Shown here: positions 27,180 to 36,897 of the stretch, piece by piece
How positions within the stretch are numbered: the first letter of the stretch is position 1
Layout of the letters: each line of letters opens with the position of its first letter
NCBI RefSeq assembly: GCF_009789225.1
Contig: NZ_WSTA01000015.1
Coordinates: 1-56,347 of the forward strand
Source of the DNA: Agromyces seonyuensis
GTDB lineage: Bacteria > Actinomycetota > Actinomycetes > Actinomycetales > Microbacteriaceae
Reading direction: 5' to 3'
Length of the DNA: 56,347 nt
Position numbers and translations under genes: made by a program
Notes under the pieces: model-generated
Told to the model about the DNA's origin: nothing
The model's input: the letters and a program-made list of their open reading frames with translations, nothing else
Database searches by the model: none

Positions 27180-27679
27180 CCGAGGACGCACGCCGCTCGA
27201 ACCCGGCGATCGGGTTCCTCGTCGGACATCTCAAGCGGGGGTCGGTCTTCCTCGTCGTGGGCCTCATCGGCTTCCTCGTGGACGCCGTCGTCTACAACCT
27301 CCTGGTATTCGCCGGCGGTCACGGGCCGCTCTTCGACCAGCCGCTGCTCGCGAAGTCGATCTCGCTCGTCATCAGCCTCGCCGTCTCGTACCTCGGCAAC
27401 AAGCTCTGGACCTACCGGGACCGTCCCGCCCCCCTGTCGTCGGGGGAGCTGGTGCGCTTCCTGCTCTCGAACGTCGTCGCCGTGCTCCTGCACCTGGCGT
27501 GCCTGGGCTTCTCGCGCTTCGTGCTCGGGCTCGACGACATCGTCGCCGACAACCTCTGGGGCACGGTCATCGGGCAGGCCGTCGCGACGGTCTTCCGCTA
27601 CTTCGCCTACACCTACTGGGTGTTCCCGGCGTCGCGCTCCGACGTGCCCGTCGTCGAGGACGCGTCCTCCGACCGCTGA
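27176..27679 (+). CDS. GtrA-family membrane protein
   Basis: This 167-aa protein has four hydrophobic helices and the GtrA family hallmark FLVVGLIGFLVDAVVYNLL near the N terminus, SYLGNKLWTYRD in the middle and a final FRYFAYTYWVF. GtrA proteins are thought to help move polyprenyl-phosphate-linked sugars across the membrane. ATG 27176 overlaps the UbiA stop (ATGA), so it is probably co-translated with the HAD-UbiA enzyme. This supports a shared role in envelope glycan precursor supply. The short gap to the next gene (18 nt, convergent) has no clear terminator. Confidence 0.88.
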   Translation: MTEDARRSNPAIGFLVGHLKRGSVFLVVGLIGFLVDAVVYNLLVFAGGHGPLFDQPLLAKSISLVISLAVSYLGNKLWTYRDRPAPLSSGELVRFLLSNVVAVLLHLACLGFSRFVLGLDDIVADNLWGTVIGQAVATVFRYFAYTYWVFPASRSDVPVVEDASSDR

Positions 27680-27697
27680 CGCGGTCCGCGCGCCGGC

Positions 27698-29434
27698 TCA
27701 GTCCGTCCGGCAGCCGTCCGGGAGCAGTTCCAGTTCCACGAAGCCGACCATGCGGTAGGAGACGAACTCGTCCTCGGGGATGTCCTCGTACTCCTCGGTC
27801 GTGAGGAATCGGGTCTCCGGGGCGGTGTCCTCGACGTCGAAGAGCATGCCCGGCATGACGCCGCCGGTGTTCGAGAGCGAGTAGACCGCGACGCAGCCGC
27901 CGGCCTCGTCGATCGCCTCCTCGAGCGACGGCGAGGCGGCCCACACCTGCACGAGCGCGTGCGGCTGCGCGATGAGGGCGACGTTGACGGCGAGGAGGGC
28001 GGCGAGCAGCCACGCGAGGATGCGCGCCCGCGTGGCGAAGAGCGCGATCAGCACGATGAGCGGCAGCAGCACGAGGTGGGGCGTGTACCGCGCCCACCAG
28101 GAGCCGTCGACGATGAGGATGCCGATCGCCGTCGCCACGAGCGGCAGCAGGAAGGCAGGGAGCATCGCCGTGGACGACCGGGCGTGGCGGACGAGCAGGT
28201 AGACGCCGAGTGCGAGCGCGACGATCAGGATGCCGCCGAACCACACGCCGTACCCGCCGATGCGCACATCGACGGCGCCGAGCAGGCCGCGCTCGTCCGA
28301 CGTGAACGTGAAGGGGATCTTCAGCACGGCCTCGATCGGGCCGCTCACGCTGTCGTTGGACGCCGCGCTGAGGTTGGCGAGCACGAACTTCGAGACCGGG
28401 TCGAGTCCGTCGAACGAATCGGGCTGGTTCATCGTGATGATGTCGACGCTGTCGCCGCCGATGAGCGGGTAGAGCGGGTTGCCCATCGTCACGGTGTTGC
28501 GCACGTACGAGGAAGCGCCGACGACGAGCAGGCCGACCGCCAGTGCCGCGGCGCCCGTGGCGAGCACCGTGAGGGCCGCGCGCCGCAGGGTGCGCCAGCG
28601 GATGCAGAGCCACGCGAAGTAGACGACGCCGAAGAGGCCGGCGTAGACGAGGCCCGTGAACTTCACGTTGACGAGGACGACGATCGCGGCGGCGAGCGTG
28701 GCCACCTGGACGGCGGGCCACCAGTCGGGCGCCTCCCAGCCGGGGTCCACCCACATGGTCAGGAGCACGACCATGACGAGGATGAGGCCGCCGAGCATGC
28801 CGTCGACGTAGTACGTGGTGACCTGTGCCACCGTCACGGGCGTCACTGCAGCGAGGAGCGCGACCGTCAGGGCCGGCCAGCGGCCGATGCGCCGGGCGAG
28901 GTAGCCGGCGACGAGCGCGAACACCGCGAACATCATGAGGGCGTTGAAGGCCTTGCCCGCCTCGATCGTGCCGGTGAGCTGGTAGAGCGAGGAGGCGAAG
29001 AGGTAGGACGCCTTGGGGTAGTGGTCGTTCCAGATCGCGTAGTCCTCGGGCACCGGGACCGGGTTGCCGGGGCGTACGTTCCACGCGCTGATCGACTCCC
29101 ACACGGGGTTCCAGCCGCCCGCGAGGGCGCCCGTGGCGACCTTGTGGTACTGGTTGCCGTCCCACGAGAGGTCGATCGTGAGCATGGCGAAGACGATCGA
29201 GACGCCGACGACGAGGAGCAGCCCGATGATCGCGATGAGCCGCTCGGATCGGCCCGAGCGGCGGAGGACGAACCAGAGGCCGACGAGGACGAGCAGCAGG
29301 CTCGCGACGGTGACCGCGGGCTGCACCGTGCCGCCGGCGATGAGCACGATCGACTGCCCCACGACGACGACGGCGAGCAGCACCGTGACCGCCGCTCCGA
29401 CGGCGAGCAGTACCTCCGACCAGCGTGTCCTCAC
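27698..29434 (-). CDS. Polytopic GT-C-like glycosyltransferase / membrane protein
   Basis: This 578-aa protein has about 12 hydrophobic helices. After the second helix pair a loop reads TIDLSWDGNQYHK, an acidic extracytoplasmic loop of the kind that holds the catalytic Asp in GT-C enzymes, which take sugars from polyprenyl phosphates. WNDHYPKASY and VTTYYVDGMLGG are other conserved-looking loops. The C-terminal 80 residues form a soluble domain. The start is GTG 29434 with GAGGAGAA just upstream. Its position convergent with HAD-UbiA-GtrA suggests a place in the same glycan pathway, but family membership is only inferred from topology. Confidence 0.65.
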   Translation of the reverse strand: MRTRWSEVLLAVGAAVTVLLAVVVVGQSIVLIAGGTVQPAVTVASLLLVLVGLWFVLRRSGRSERLIAIIGLLLVVGVSIVFAMLTIDLSWDGNQYHKVATGALAGGWNPVWESISAWNVRPGNPVPVPEDYAIWNDHYPKASYLFASSLYQLTGTIEAGKAFNALMMFAVFALVAGYLARRIGRWPALTVALLAAVTPVTVAQVTTYYVDGMLGGLILVMVVLLTMWVDPGWEAPDWWPAVQVATLAAAIVVLVNVKFTGLVYAGLFGVVYFAWLCIRWRTLRRAALTVLATGAAALAVGLLVVGASSYVRNTVTMGNPLYPLIGGDSVDIITMNQPDSFDGLDPVSKFVLANLSAASNDSVSGPIEAVLKIPFTFTSDERGLLGAVDVRIGGYGVWFGGILIVALALGVYLLVRHARSSTAMLPAFLLPLVATAIGILIVDGSWWARYTPHLVLLPLIVLIALFATRARILAWLLAALLAVNVALIAQPHALVQVWAASPSLEEAIDEAGGCVAVYSLSNTGGVMPGMLFDVEDTAPETRFLTTEEYEDIPEDEFVSYRMVGFVELELLPDGCRTD

Positions 29435-29582
29435 GGGTTCTCCTCAGCTGCATGCTCCGGCGGCGGGGCCGCGCCGATCTGAGCGAGGCTATCGCAGGGC
29501 ATTCGGGCGCGGTCGGCCCGGCGGGCGCCCGCCTGACCCCAGAACGAGTGCCGTGGGTCGGAATACTGAACGTCGGCCGAGA

Positions 29583-29603
29583 GTTGAGTCTGATGTGCTC
29601 AAC
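29583..29603. promoter_or_regulatory. HAIR operator 1 (HspR binding site)
   Basis: GTTGAGT-N7-GCTCAAC is a near-match to the HAIR consensus CTTGAGT-N7-ACTCAAG bound by HspR. It lies 16 bp upstream of the TTGACA box. Confidence 0.82.
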
Positions 29604-29618
29604 TTCGGGCATCCGAGT

Positions 29619-31632
<2,014 letters not shown>

Positions 31633-31634
31633 TC

Positions 31635-32249
31635 ATGACCGACGAGCAGCAGCCCGTCGAGCCCGAGGAGGAGGGCACGCCCGGTGCGGGCGCGCCCGCC
31701 TCCGACCCTTCGACGGATGACGCGACCGACGCCGCGACCGAGGCGACCGAGGATGCCTCGGACGCGCAGGACGCGGGCGACGACGAGCTCTACGTGGAGG
31801 ACATCCTCAACGCCGCCGAGACCGAAGCCGCCGAACCGAGCGACGAGCACCTCGCCGACCTCAAGCGCCTGACCGCGGAGTACGCCAACTACCGGCGTCG
31901 CACCGAGGCCAACCGCGAGGTCGAGAAGGAGCGCGCCATCGGCTCGGTCGTCTCCGGCCTCCTGCCGGTGCTCGACGACCTCGACCGTGCCGAGAAGCAC
32001 GGCGACCTCGAGGCCGACAGCCCGTTCGCGACGATCGCCGCGAAGTTCCGCTCCTCCATGGAGCGGCTCGGACTCGAGGCGTTCGGCGAGGTCGGCGAGG
32101 CGTTCGACCCGCAGCAGCACGAGGCCATCGCGCAGTTCCCGAAGCCCGACGCCGAGGGCGAGACCGTGCTCGACGTCGTCGAGCGCGGCTACCGCCTCGG
32201 TTCCGTGCAGCTCCGGGCCGCGAAGGTCGTGGTCGCGGTCCCCGCGTAA
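31635..32249 (+). CDS. grpE: Nucleotide exchange factor GrpE
   Basis: This 204-aa protein exchanges ADP on DnaK. The first 70 residues are acidic and disordered (Glu, Asp, Ala, Thr-rich). The long coiled-coil follows (LADLKRLTAEYANYRRRTEANR), then the beta-wing domain with FDPQQHEAIAQF and the closing VLDVVERGYRLG signature. It starts 2 nt after dnaK. A 153-nt gap holding a palindromic repeat separates it from dnaJ. Confidence 0.97.
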   Translation: MTDEQQPVEPEEEGTPGAGAPASDPSTDDATDAATEATEDASDAQDAGDDELYVEDILNAAETEAAEPSDEHLADLKRLTAEYANYRRRTEANREVEKERAIGSVVSGLLPVLDDLDRAEKHGDLEADSPFATIAAKFRSSMERLGLEAFGEVGEAFDPQQHEAIAQFPKPDAEGETVLDVVERGYRLGSVQLRAAKVVVAVPA

Positions 32250-32285
32250 CCACCCGCATCCATCCGCTGGTCGAGAGACCGGCAT

Positions 32286-32367
32286 CCGTCGGTCGAGTAG
32301 GCGCGCAGCGCCGTATCGAGACCCGTAACGTGGTCTCGATACGGGCTCCGCCCTCCTCGACCGGCGG
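32286..32367. repeat. Dispersed palindromic repeat, copy 3, between grpE and dnaJ
   Basis: The left arm (CGGTCGAGTAGG ... CCGTATCGAGACC, 32290-32323) is identical in core to copy 1; the right arm (GGTCTCGATACGGGCTCCG ... CTCGACCGGCGG, ending 32367) is nearly identical. A degenerate fragment, TGGTCGAGAGACC, lies just upstream near 32269-32281. The element sits inside the heat-shock operon and would form a long hairpin in its mRNA. Confidence 0.85.
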
Positions 32368-32402
32368 CATCCAGATTTTCCCGCGACGCATCGGAGGTGC
32401 CC

Positions 32403-33395
32403 GTGGCCAGTCAGGACTGGTTCGACAAGGACTTCTACCAGGTGCTCGGCGTCGCCAAGGACGCGAGCGACGCCGACATCAAGAAGGCGTACCGCAAGCT
32501 CGCCCGCACCTACCACCCCGACCAGAACCCCGGCGACGCCGCCGCGGAGGCGAAGTTCAAGGAGATCAGCGAGGCGAACTCGGTGCTCTCCGACAAGGAG
32601 CAGCGGGCCGAGTACGACCAGGTGCGCGCGATGGGCTCGGGTGCCCGGTTCACCGCGCCCGGCGGCGCCGGCTCGGGCGGCTTCGAGGACGTCTTCGGCG
32701 GCATGTTCGGCCAGGGCGGCGGCGGCCAGCGCTTCACCTACCAGCAGGGCGGCGGCGATTTCGACGACCTGCTCGGCGGCATGTTCGGCTCGGGCCGCTT
32801 CGGCCAGCCGACCGGCGGTTACCGCGGGTACGGCGGTCCGTCGCGAGGCCGCGACATGACGGCGTCGACGACGCTCTCGTTCGCGACGGCCACGCAGGGC
32901 GACCAGATCACCCTGCAGACGAGCGAGGGCAAGGAGATCACCGTCCGCATCCCGGCCGGCGTCTCCGACGGCCAGAAGATCCGCCTGCGCGGCAAGGGCA
33001 ACCCCTCGCCCGACGGCGGGGAGCCCGGCGACCTCATCCTCACCGTCAACGTGCGCAAGCACCCGGTGTTCGAGCGCGACGGCCTGAACCTCCGCGTCAC
33101 GGTGCCGATCACCTTCGTCGAGGCGGCGCTCGGCGCGACCATCGAAGTGCCGACGCTCGGCGGCAACCCCGTCAAGCTCCGCGTCGCGCCCGGCACGCCG
33201 AGCGGCCGGGTGCTGCGGGTCAAGGGCCGCGGCGTCGAGACGAAGAAGGGCACCGGCGACCTGCTCGCCGTCGTCCAGGTCGCGGTGCCGTCGCACCTCT
33301 CGGCCGACGCCGAGGCGAAGCTCAAGGAGTTCGCCGCGGACCTGCCCGACGAGAACCCGCGTGAGGACCTGCTCGCGAAGGCCCGGGCGGACTGA
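32403..33395 (+). CDS. dnaJ: DnaJ-type co-chaperone lacking the zinc-finger domain (class B)
   Basis: This 330-aa protein has a J domain at residues 9-75 with HPD at 38-40, which stimulates DnaK ATPase. A Gly/Phe/Gln-rich linker (about 78-145) follows, then two C-terminal beta-sandwich substrate domains (from RGRDMTAS). No CxxCxGxG repeats are present, so it is a class B or CbpA-like J protein rather than a canonical zinc-finger DnaJ. GTG 32403 is chosen because GGAGGTG (32393-32399) would overlap the other candidate GTG at 32397. hspR starts 2 nt downstream. Confidence 0.93.
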   Translation: MASQDWFDKDFYQVLGVAKDASDADIKKAYRKLARTYHPDQNPGDAAAEAKFKEISEANSVLSDKEQRAEYDQVRAMGSGARFTAPGGAGSGGFEDVFGGMFGQGGGGQRFTYQQGGGDFDDLLGGMFGSGRFGQPTGGYRGYGGPSRGRDMTASTTLSFATATQGDQITLQTSEGKEITVRIPAGVSDGQKIRLRGKGNPSPDGGEPGDLILTVNVRKHPVFERDGLNLRVTVPITFVEAALGATIEVPTLGGNPVKLRVAPGTPSGRVLRVKGRGVETKKGTGDLLAVVQVAVPSHLSADAEAKLKEFAADLPDENPREDLLAKARAD

Positions 33396-33397
33396 GC

Positions 33398-33811
33398 ATG
33401 GACGAGCACAGCCCGATCTTCGTGATCTCGGCCGCGGCCGAGCTCGCCGGGATGCATCCGCAGACGCTGCGGCAGTACGACCGGATCGGGCTCGTGCAAC
33501 CGAGCCGCACCCGTGGCGGTTCCCGCCGCTACTCGATGCGCGACGTCGTGAAGCTGCGGGAGATCCAGCACCTCTCGAACGAGGGCGTGAGTCTCGAGGG
33601 CATCCGGCGCGTGCTCGAGCTGGAGGACGAGGTGACGGCCCTCCGCACGCGCGTGCGCGAGCTCGAGGGGATGCTCGCCGACGAGCTGCTCCAGCGCCCC
33701 GGCCGCCGGGTGTTCGCGGCCGCCGCGCACGGCGAGGTCGTGCCGTTGAAGTCCGGCACCCGCGCCTCGCGGCGCGACGCCGTCGTCATCTGGCGTCCGC
33801 TCGACCGCTGA
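33398..33811 (+). CDS. hspR: Heat-shock repressor HspR (MerR family)
   Basis: This 137-aa protein has a MerR-type winged helix at residues 8-75 (AAELAGMHPQTLRQYDRIGL then SRTRGGSRRYSMRDV). A short coiled-coil dimerisation helix follows (LELEDEVTALRTRVRELEGML). This matches HspR, which binds HAIR sites with DnaK as co-repressor and releases them when DnaK is titrated by unfolded proteins. Being the last gene of the dnaK operon, with two HAIR operators at the operon promoter, it should regulate itself. The C-terminal 35 residues are basic and variable. Confidence 0.95.
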   Translation: MDEHSPIFVISAAAELAGMHPQTLRQYDRIGLVQPSRTRGGSRRYSMRDVVKLREIQHLSNEGVSLEGIRRVLELEDEVTALRTRVRELEGMLADELLQRPGRRVFAAAAHGEVVPLKSGTRASRRDAVVIWRPLDR

Positions 33812-33820
33812 CGGGCCGGC

Positions 33821-34621
33821 TCAGCGGCCCCACGCCGATTCGGGCGCGGCGACCTCCTGCACGGGGCGCGTCGACCAGTGCGTGCCGTTCGCGTAGTGGC
33901 TCGTCGCCCACGGCGACGCCCAGATCGCCGCGGCCGTGACGGCGGGGTCGGCATCCGTGTCGAGCGCCGTCTCGATGGAGTCGTAGAACGAGAAGCGCCG
34001 CAGGCTGTCGGCCGCGTAGTGCGCGCTGTCGACGAGGGTGTCGTAGCTGCCGAGGCCCGCGCCGCCGCCCGACCCGTTGCCGTTGTTGAGCGGGTTGTTG
34101 CGGTTCCACCAGTCGTCGACGCCGTTCTCCTGGCGCATCCACCGCAGCAGCACGACGGTATTGGACTCGGTGACGGGGAACTCGCCCTCCACGAGCACGA
34201 GCCGCGCCCAGTCCCAGTTGGTGCTGGCGTTCTCGACGAGGGTCTTCGTGCCGGTCACCACGCCGTAGGACTCGACGCCGAGCCCGGTCGGCTGGCTCGT
34301 CGCGCTGGACTCGAGCGACTGGGCGACCTCGGCGAGGGAGACGGAGCCCGATGCGGCGGTCGCGGTGCTCGCGGTGAGCGACGGGTGCGCGAGGAGCGGC
34401 GCGGCGGCGAAGGTCGCGACGAGGCCGAAGACCGCGGCGACCGCGGCGAGTCGCGTCGTCGAGCGGGAGTGCCGGATGCGCTCAGGGGCGGCGATCGCCC
34501 GGTCGAGCCGCCGTTCGCGTCGCGTCGGGGGAGCGGGCCGCGCGGGGGCGCCCTGCACCGCGGCTCCGTGTCGCGGAGCCGCGCGGTGACGACGTTCGTC
34601 GGGTCGGCGTTCGTTCCCCAT
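33821..34621 (-). CDS. Secreted/membrane-anchored lysozyme-like protein of unknown function
   Basis: This 266-aa protein has an Arg-rich cytoplasmic head (1-52), one hydrophobic segment (about 57-79) ending in AAPLLAHP, and an extracytoplasmic domain. Residues 150-200 read RWMRQENGVDDWWNRNNPLNNG, with an acidic residue before a NNPLN element, a pattern seen in glucosaminidase or lysozyme-like folds; the Glu in RQENG is the candidate catalytic residue. A peptidoglycan hydrolase role is inferred with low certainty. An AGGGTA (minus TACCCT) box lies nine bases before the ATG, and no ribosome binding site was found, so the message may be nearly leaderless. It ends 9 nt from the convergent hspR. 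Confidence 0.7.
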   Translation of the reverse strand: MGNERRPDERRHRAAPRHGAAVQGAPARPAPPTRRERRLDRAIAAPERIRHSRSTTRLAAVAAVFGLVATFAAAPLLAHPSLTASTATAASGSVSLAEVAQSLESSATSQPTGLGVESYGVVTGTKTLVENASTNWDWARLVLVEGEFPVTESNTVVLLRWMRQENGVDDWWNRNNPLNNGNGSGGGAGLGSYDTLVDSAHYAADSLRRFSFYDSIETALDTDADPAVTAAAIWASPWATSHYANGTHWSTRPVQEVAAPESAWGR

Positions 34622-34705
34622 GCACCGACGAGGGTAACAGAATGGTCACGGCGGCCGTCGGCGGCCCTGCCGCGACGCAGACGGGCCGGTGCGCGGAGCG
34701 CCGGG

Positions 34706-34711
34706 TAGCGT
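34706..34711 (+). promoter_or_regulatory. Possible -10 box (TAGCGT) for leaderless rlmG
   Basis: TAGCGT ends six bases before GTG 34718 with no ribosome binding site between. Same geometry as at 24559, where the identical hexamer occurs. Confidence 0.45.
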
Positions 34712-34717
34712 GGACGG

Positions 34718-35854
34718 GTGGACTACGAGCCCGGGATGCTGCGGCGGACCCCCGACGTCGAGGGGCCGGGGCTGACGGCCTCGGACTCGGCCGATGCGCT
34801 GCTGCTCGACGAGGCGGCGCCCTGGCTCGCGGATGCCGCGGACGGCGGCCTCGCGGTCATCGACGACGGCTACGGCGCGCTCACGCTCGGCGCGGCGGCC
34901 GCCGGAGCGCGAGGCATCCGTTCGCACACCGACACGATCACCTCCGAGCGGGCCGTCGCCTCGAACGCGGGGCGCGTGGGGCTCGACGACGCGTTCGCCG
35001 CCGCACCGCTCGGCCCGGAGACGTTCGCCGGCGCGCGGCTCGTGCTGCTGCGGCTGCCGCGCGCGCTCGACCGGCTCGACGAGGTCGCCGAACTCGCGGC
35101 TCGGCACGCCGACCCCGAGGCGGTCATCGTCGCCGGCGGCCGCCTCAAGCACATGACCCTCGGCATGAACGACGTGCTGCGGCGGCACTTCGACCGACTC
35201 GACGTCTCCCTCGCCCGCGGCAAGTCCCGCGTGCTGATCGCGCGCTCGCCGAAACCGGATGCCCGTGCCGTCGCGCCGACCTGGCCGAAGCACGCCCGCG
35301 TCGACGAGGTCGGCCTGACGCTCGTCGCGCACGGCGGCGTGTTCGCCGGCGCGAGCCTCGACCTCGGCACGCGCGAGCTGCTCCGCGTGCTCGACGGGGC
35401 GTTCGCCGGTGCCGACGCCCCGACGCGGCTCATCGACCTCGCCTGCGGCAACGGCGTCATCGGCGCCTGGGCCGCCGCGAGGCGTCCGGCGCTCGAGGTC
35501 GTCGCGAGCGATCGCTCGGCGGCGGCGGCGGCGAGCGCGACGCTGACGGCCGCGGCGAACGGGCTCGACGACCGCGTCGGCGCCGTGCAGTCCGACGGCC
35601 TCGAGCACCTGCCGGACTCGAGCGAGCGGCTCGTCGTCCTCAATCCGCCGTTCCACGCGGGCGCCGCGATCACCGAGGGCATCGCCGAATCGCTCTTCGC
35701 GGATGCCGCCCGCGTGCTCGCGCCCGGCGGCGAGCTCTGGACGGTCTGGAACTCGCACCTGCGCTACCGCGGCCGTCTGGAGCGGATCGTCGGTCCGACG
35801 CGGCAGATCGCCCGCACGCCGAAGTTCACGATCACCGCCTCGACCCGGCGCTGA
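34718..35854 (+). CDS. rlmG: RlmG/RsmC-family rRNA guanine-N2 methyltransferase
   Basis: This 378-aa protein has the duplicated methyltransferase layout of RsmC and RlmG: an N-terminal degenerate domain (1-190) and a catalytic C-terminal domain. The SAM-binding loop is LIDLACGNGVIGAW near residue 240 and the catalytic motif NPPFH is at 309-313, typical of N2-guanine methylation. Length equals that of E. coli RlmG as I recall it (378 aa), which acts on G1835 of 23S rRNA, so RlmG is preferred over RsmC, but the two are hard to separate. Start GTG 34718 is supported by the TAGCGT box. It is divergent from the secreted lysozyme-like gene. Confidence 0.82.
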   Translation: MDYEPGMLRRTPDVEGPGLTASDSADALLLDEAAPWLADAADGGLAVIDDGYGALTLGAAAAGARGIRSHTDTITSERAVASNAGRVGLDDAFAAAPLGPETFAGARLVLLRLPRALDRLDEVAELAARHADPEAVIVAGGRLKHMTLGMNDVLRRHFDRLDVSLARGKSRVLIARSPKPDARAVAPTWPKHARVDEVGLTLVAHGGVFAGASLDLGTRELLRVLDGAFAGADAPTRLIDLACGNGVIGAWAAARRPALEVVASDRSAAAAASATLTAAANGLDDRVGAVQSDGLEHLPDSSERLVVLNPPFHAGAAITEGIAESLFADAARVLAPGGELWTVWNSHLRYRGRLERIVGPTRQIARTPKFTITASTRR

Positions 35855-35856
35855 CC

Positions 35857-35882
35857 CTCCCGGAAGCGATCCCGCCCGGGAG
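35857..35882 (+). terminator. Possible hairpin after rlmG
   Basis: CTCCCGG (35857-35863) pairs with CCGGGAG (35876-35882), a 7-bp stem with a 12-nt loop, starting 3 nt after the stop codon. No U tract follows. Weak. Confidence 0.35.
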
Positions 35883-36023
35883 ACCCGACTCGACCCCCGA
35901 CCCGACGTCGACACGGGCGCGACACGGCCGCGACACGCGACCGGAGCGCCCTCGCCGGACGCTTGCCACGAGCGTCCGCTGCCCCTGGTGCGAGCATCCG
36001 CGAATCGTGCAAGTCTGGACGGC

Positions 36024-36320
36024 ATGACGCAGACGATCGAACGGCCAGAGGTCGAGCAGGAGACGCGCACCGCGCTCCGCCCCGACCTGCCCTGGCAGAC
36101 GATCGTGTGGGACGACCCGGTCAATCTCATGACCTACGTCAGCTACGTCTTCCGCACCCACTTCGGATTCACGCCCGACGAGGCGGAACGACGGATGCTG
36201 CTGGTGCACCACGAAGGCCGAGCGGTCGTCGCGTCGGGACCGCGCGAGTCGATGGAAGCGCACGTCGAGGCCATGCACGGGTACGGGCTGCAGGCGACCG
36301 TGCAGCGGAGCAGCGGATGA
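36024..36320 (+). CDS. clpS: ATP-dependent Clp protease adaptor ClpS
   Basis: This 98-aa adaptor delivers N-degron proteins to ClpC/ClpA-ClpP. The conserved IVWDDPVNLMTYVSYVF segment (about 28-44) forms part of the N-end residue pocket, followed by an AERRMLLVHHEGRAVV helix-turn and the final strand. A flexible 22-residue N terminus is normal. It overlaps the next gene (DUF2017) by 4 nt, a pair widely seen in actinobacteria. Confidence 0.95.
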   Translation: MTQTIERPEVEQETRTALRPDLPWQTIVWDDPVNLMTYVSYVFRTHFGFTPDEAERRMLLVHHEGRAVVASGPRESMEAHVEAMHGYGLQATVQRSSG

Positions 36321-36808
36321 TCGTCGCGTCGCGCCCGGGGGCGGAGGGGGTCCGGCTCGTGCTCGAGTCGGAGGAGGCGATGCTGCTCGCCGAGCTCGCC
36401 GACCAGGTCGACTCGGTGCTGCTGCTCGGCACGCCCGACGACCCCGCCGTCGGCCGGCTCCTGCCGAACGCGTATCCCGACGATGCCGAGGCAGAGGCCG
36501 AGTACTCCCGCTACACGCGCGGCGGCCTCCGCGACGGCAAGCGCCAGGCCGCGCAGATCGTGCGCGACGCCACGCGCAACGAGCAGGGCCATCCCACGAT
36601 CGAGGTCGTCCTCGACGAGGTCGAGGCGTGGTCGTGGCTGACGTTCCTCACCGATCTCCGGCTCATCCTGTCGGAGCGGGTCGGCCTCGGCGAGAACGGC
36701 GAGCCCGAAGACGACGACGAGCGCGACGACTACCTCCGCGCCGCGTACGAGTGGGCCGGATTCGTGCAGGGGTCGATGCTCGAAGTGCTCGACCCGATGG
36801 AGGCCTGA
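36317..36808 (+). CDS. DUF2017 family protein
   Basis: This 163-aa protein matches the DUF2017 family found next to clpS in actinobacteria. It is acidic and helical, with LLPNAYPDDAEAEAEYSRYTR and WLTFLTDLRLILSERVGL as recognisable segments. Its ATG overlaps the clpS stop (ATGA), which argues for coupled translation and a link to Clp proteolysis. No enzyme motif is visible and its activity is unknown. Confidence 0.85.
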   Translation: MIVASRPGAEGVRLVLESEEAMLLAELADQVDSVLLLGTPDDPAVGRLLPNAYPDDAEAEAEYSRYTRGGLRDGKRQAAQIVRDATRNEQGHPTIEVVLDEVEAWSWLTFLTDLRLILSERVGLGENGEPEDDDERDDYLRAAYEWAGFVQGSMLEVLDPMEA

Positions 36809-36897
36809 CCGCACGTCCTCTGTCGCGCGGGCCCCCGGCGTGCCACGCTCGTCCTAGCGCGTCGGCCGTGACGGTCGCGCGAGGGAGGGGGGCCCGC

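Noticed and set aside
34561-34581. An 8-bp hairpin CGGCTCCG-TGTCG-CGGAGCCG near the start of the lysozyme-like gene
   Set aside because: It lies within the coding sequence if the ATG at 34621 is right, and no second signal supports a riboswitch or attenuator. It would matter only if the real start were downstream.
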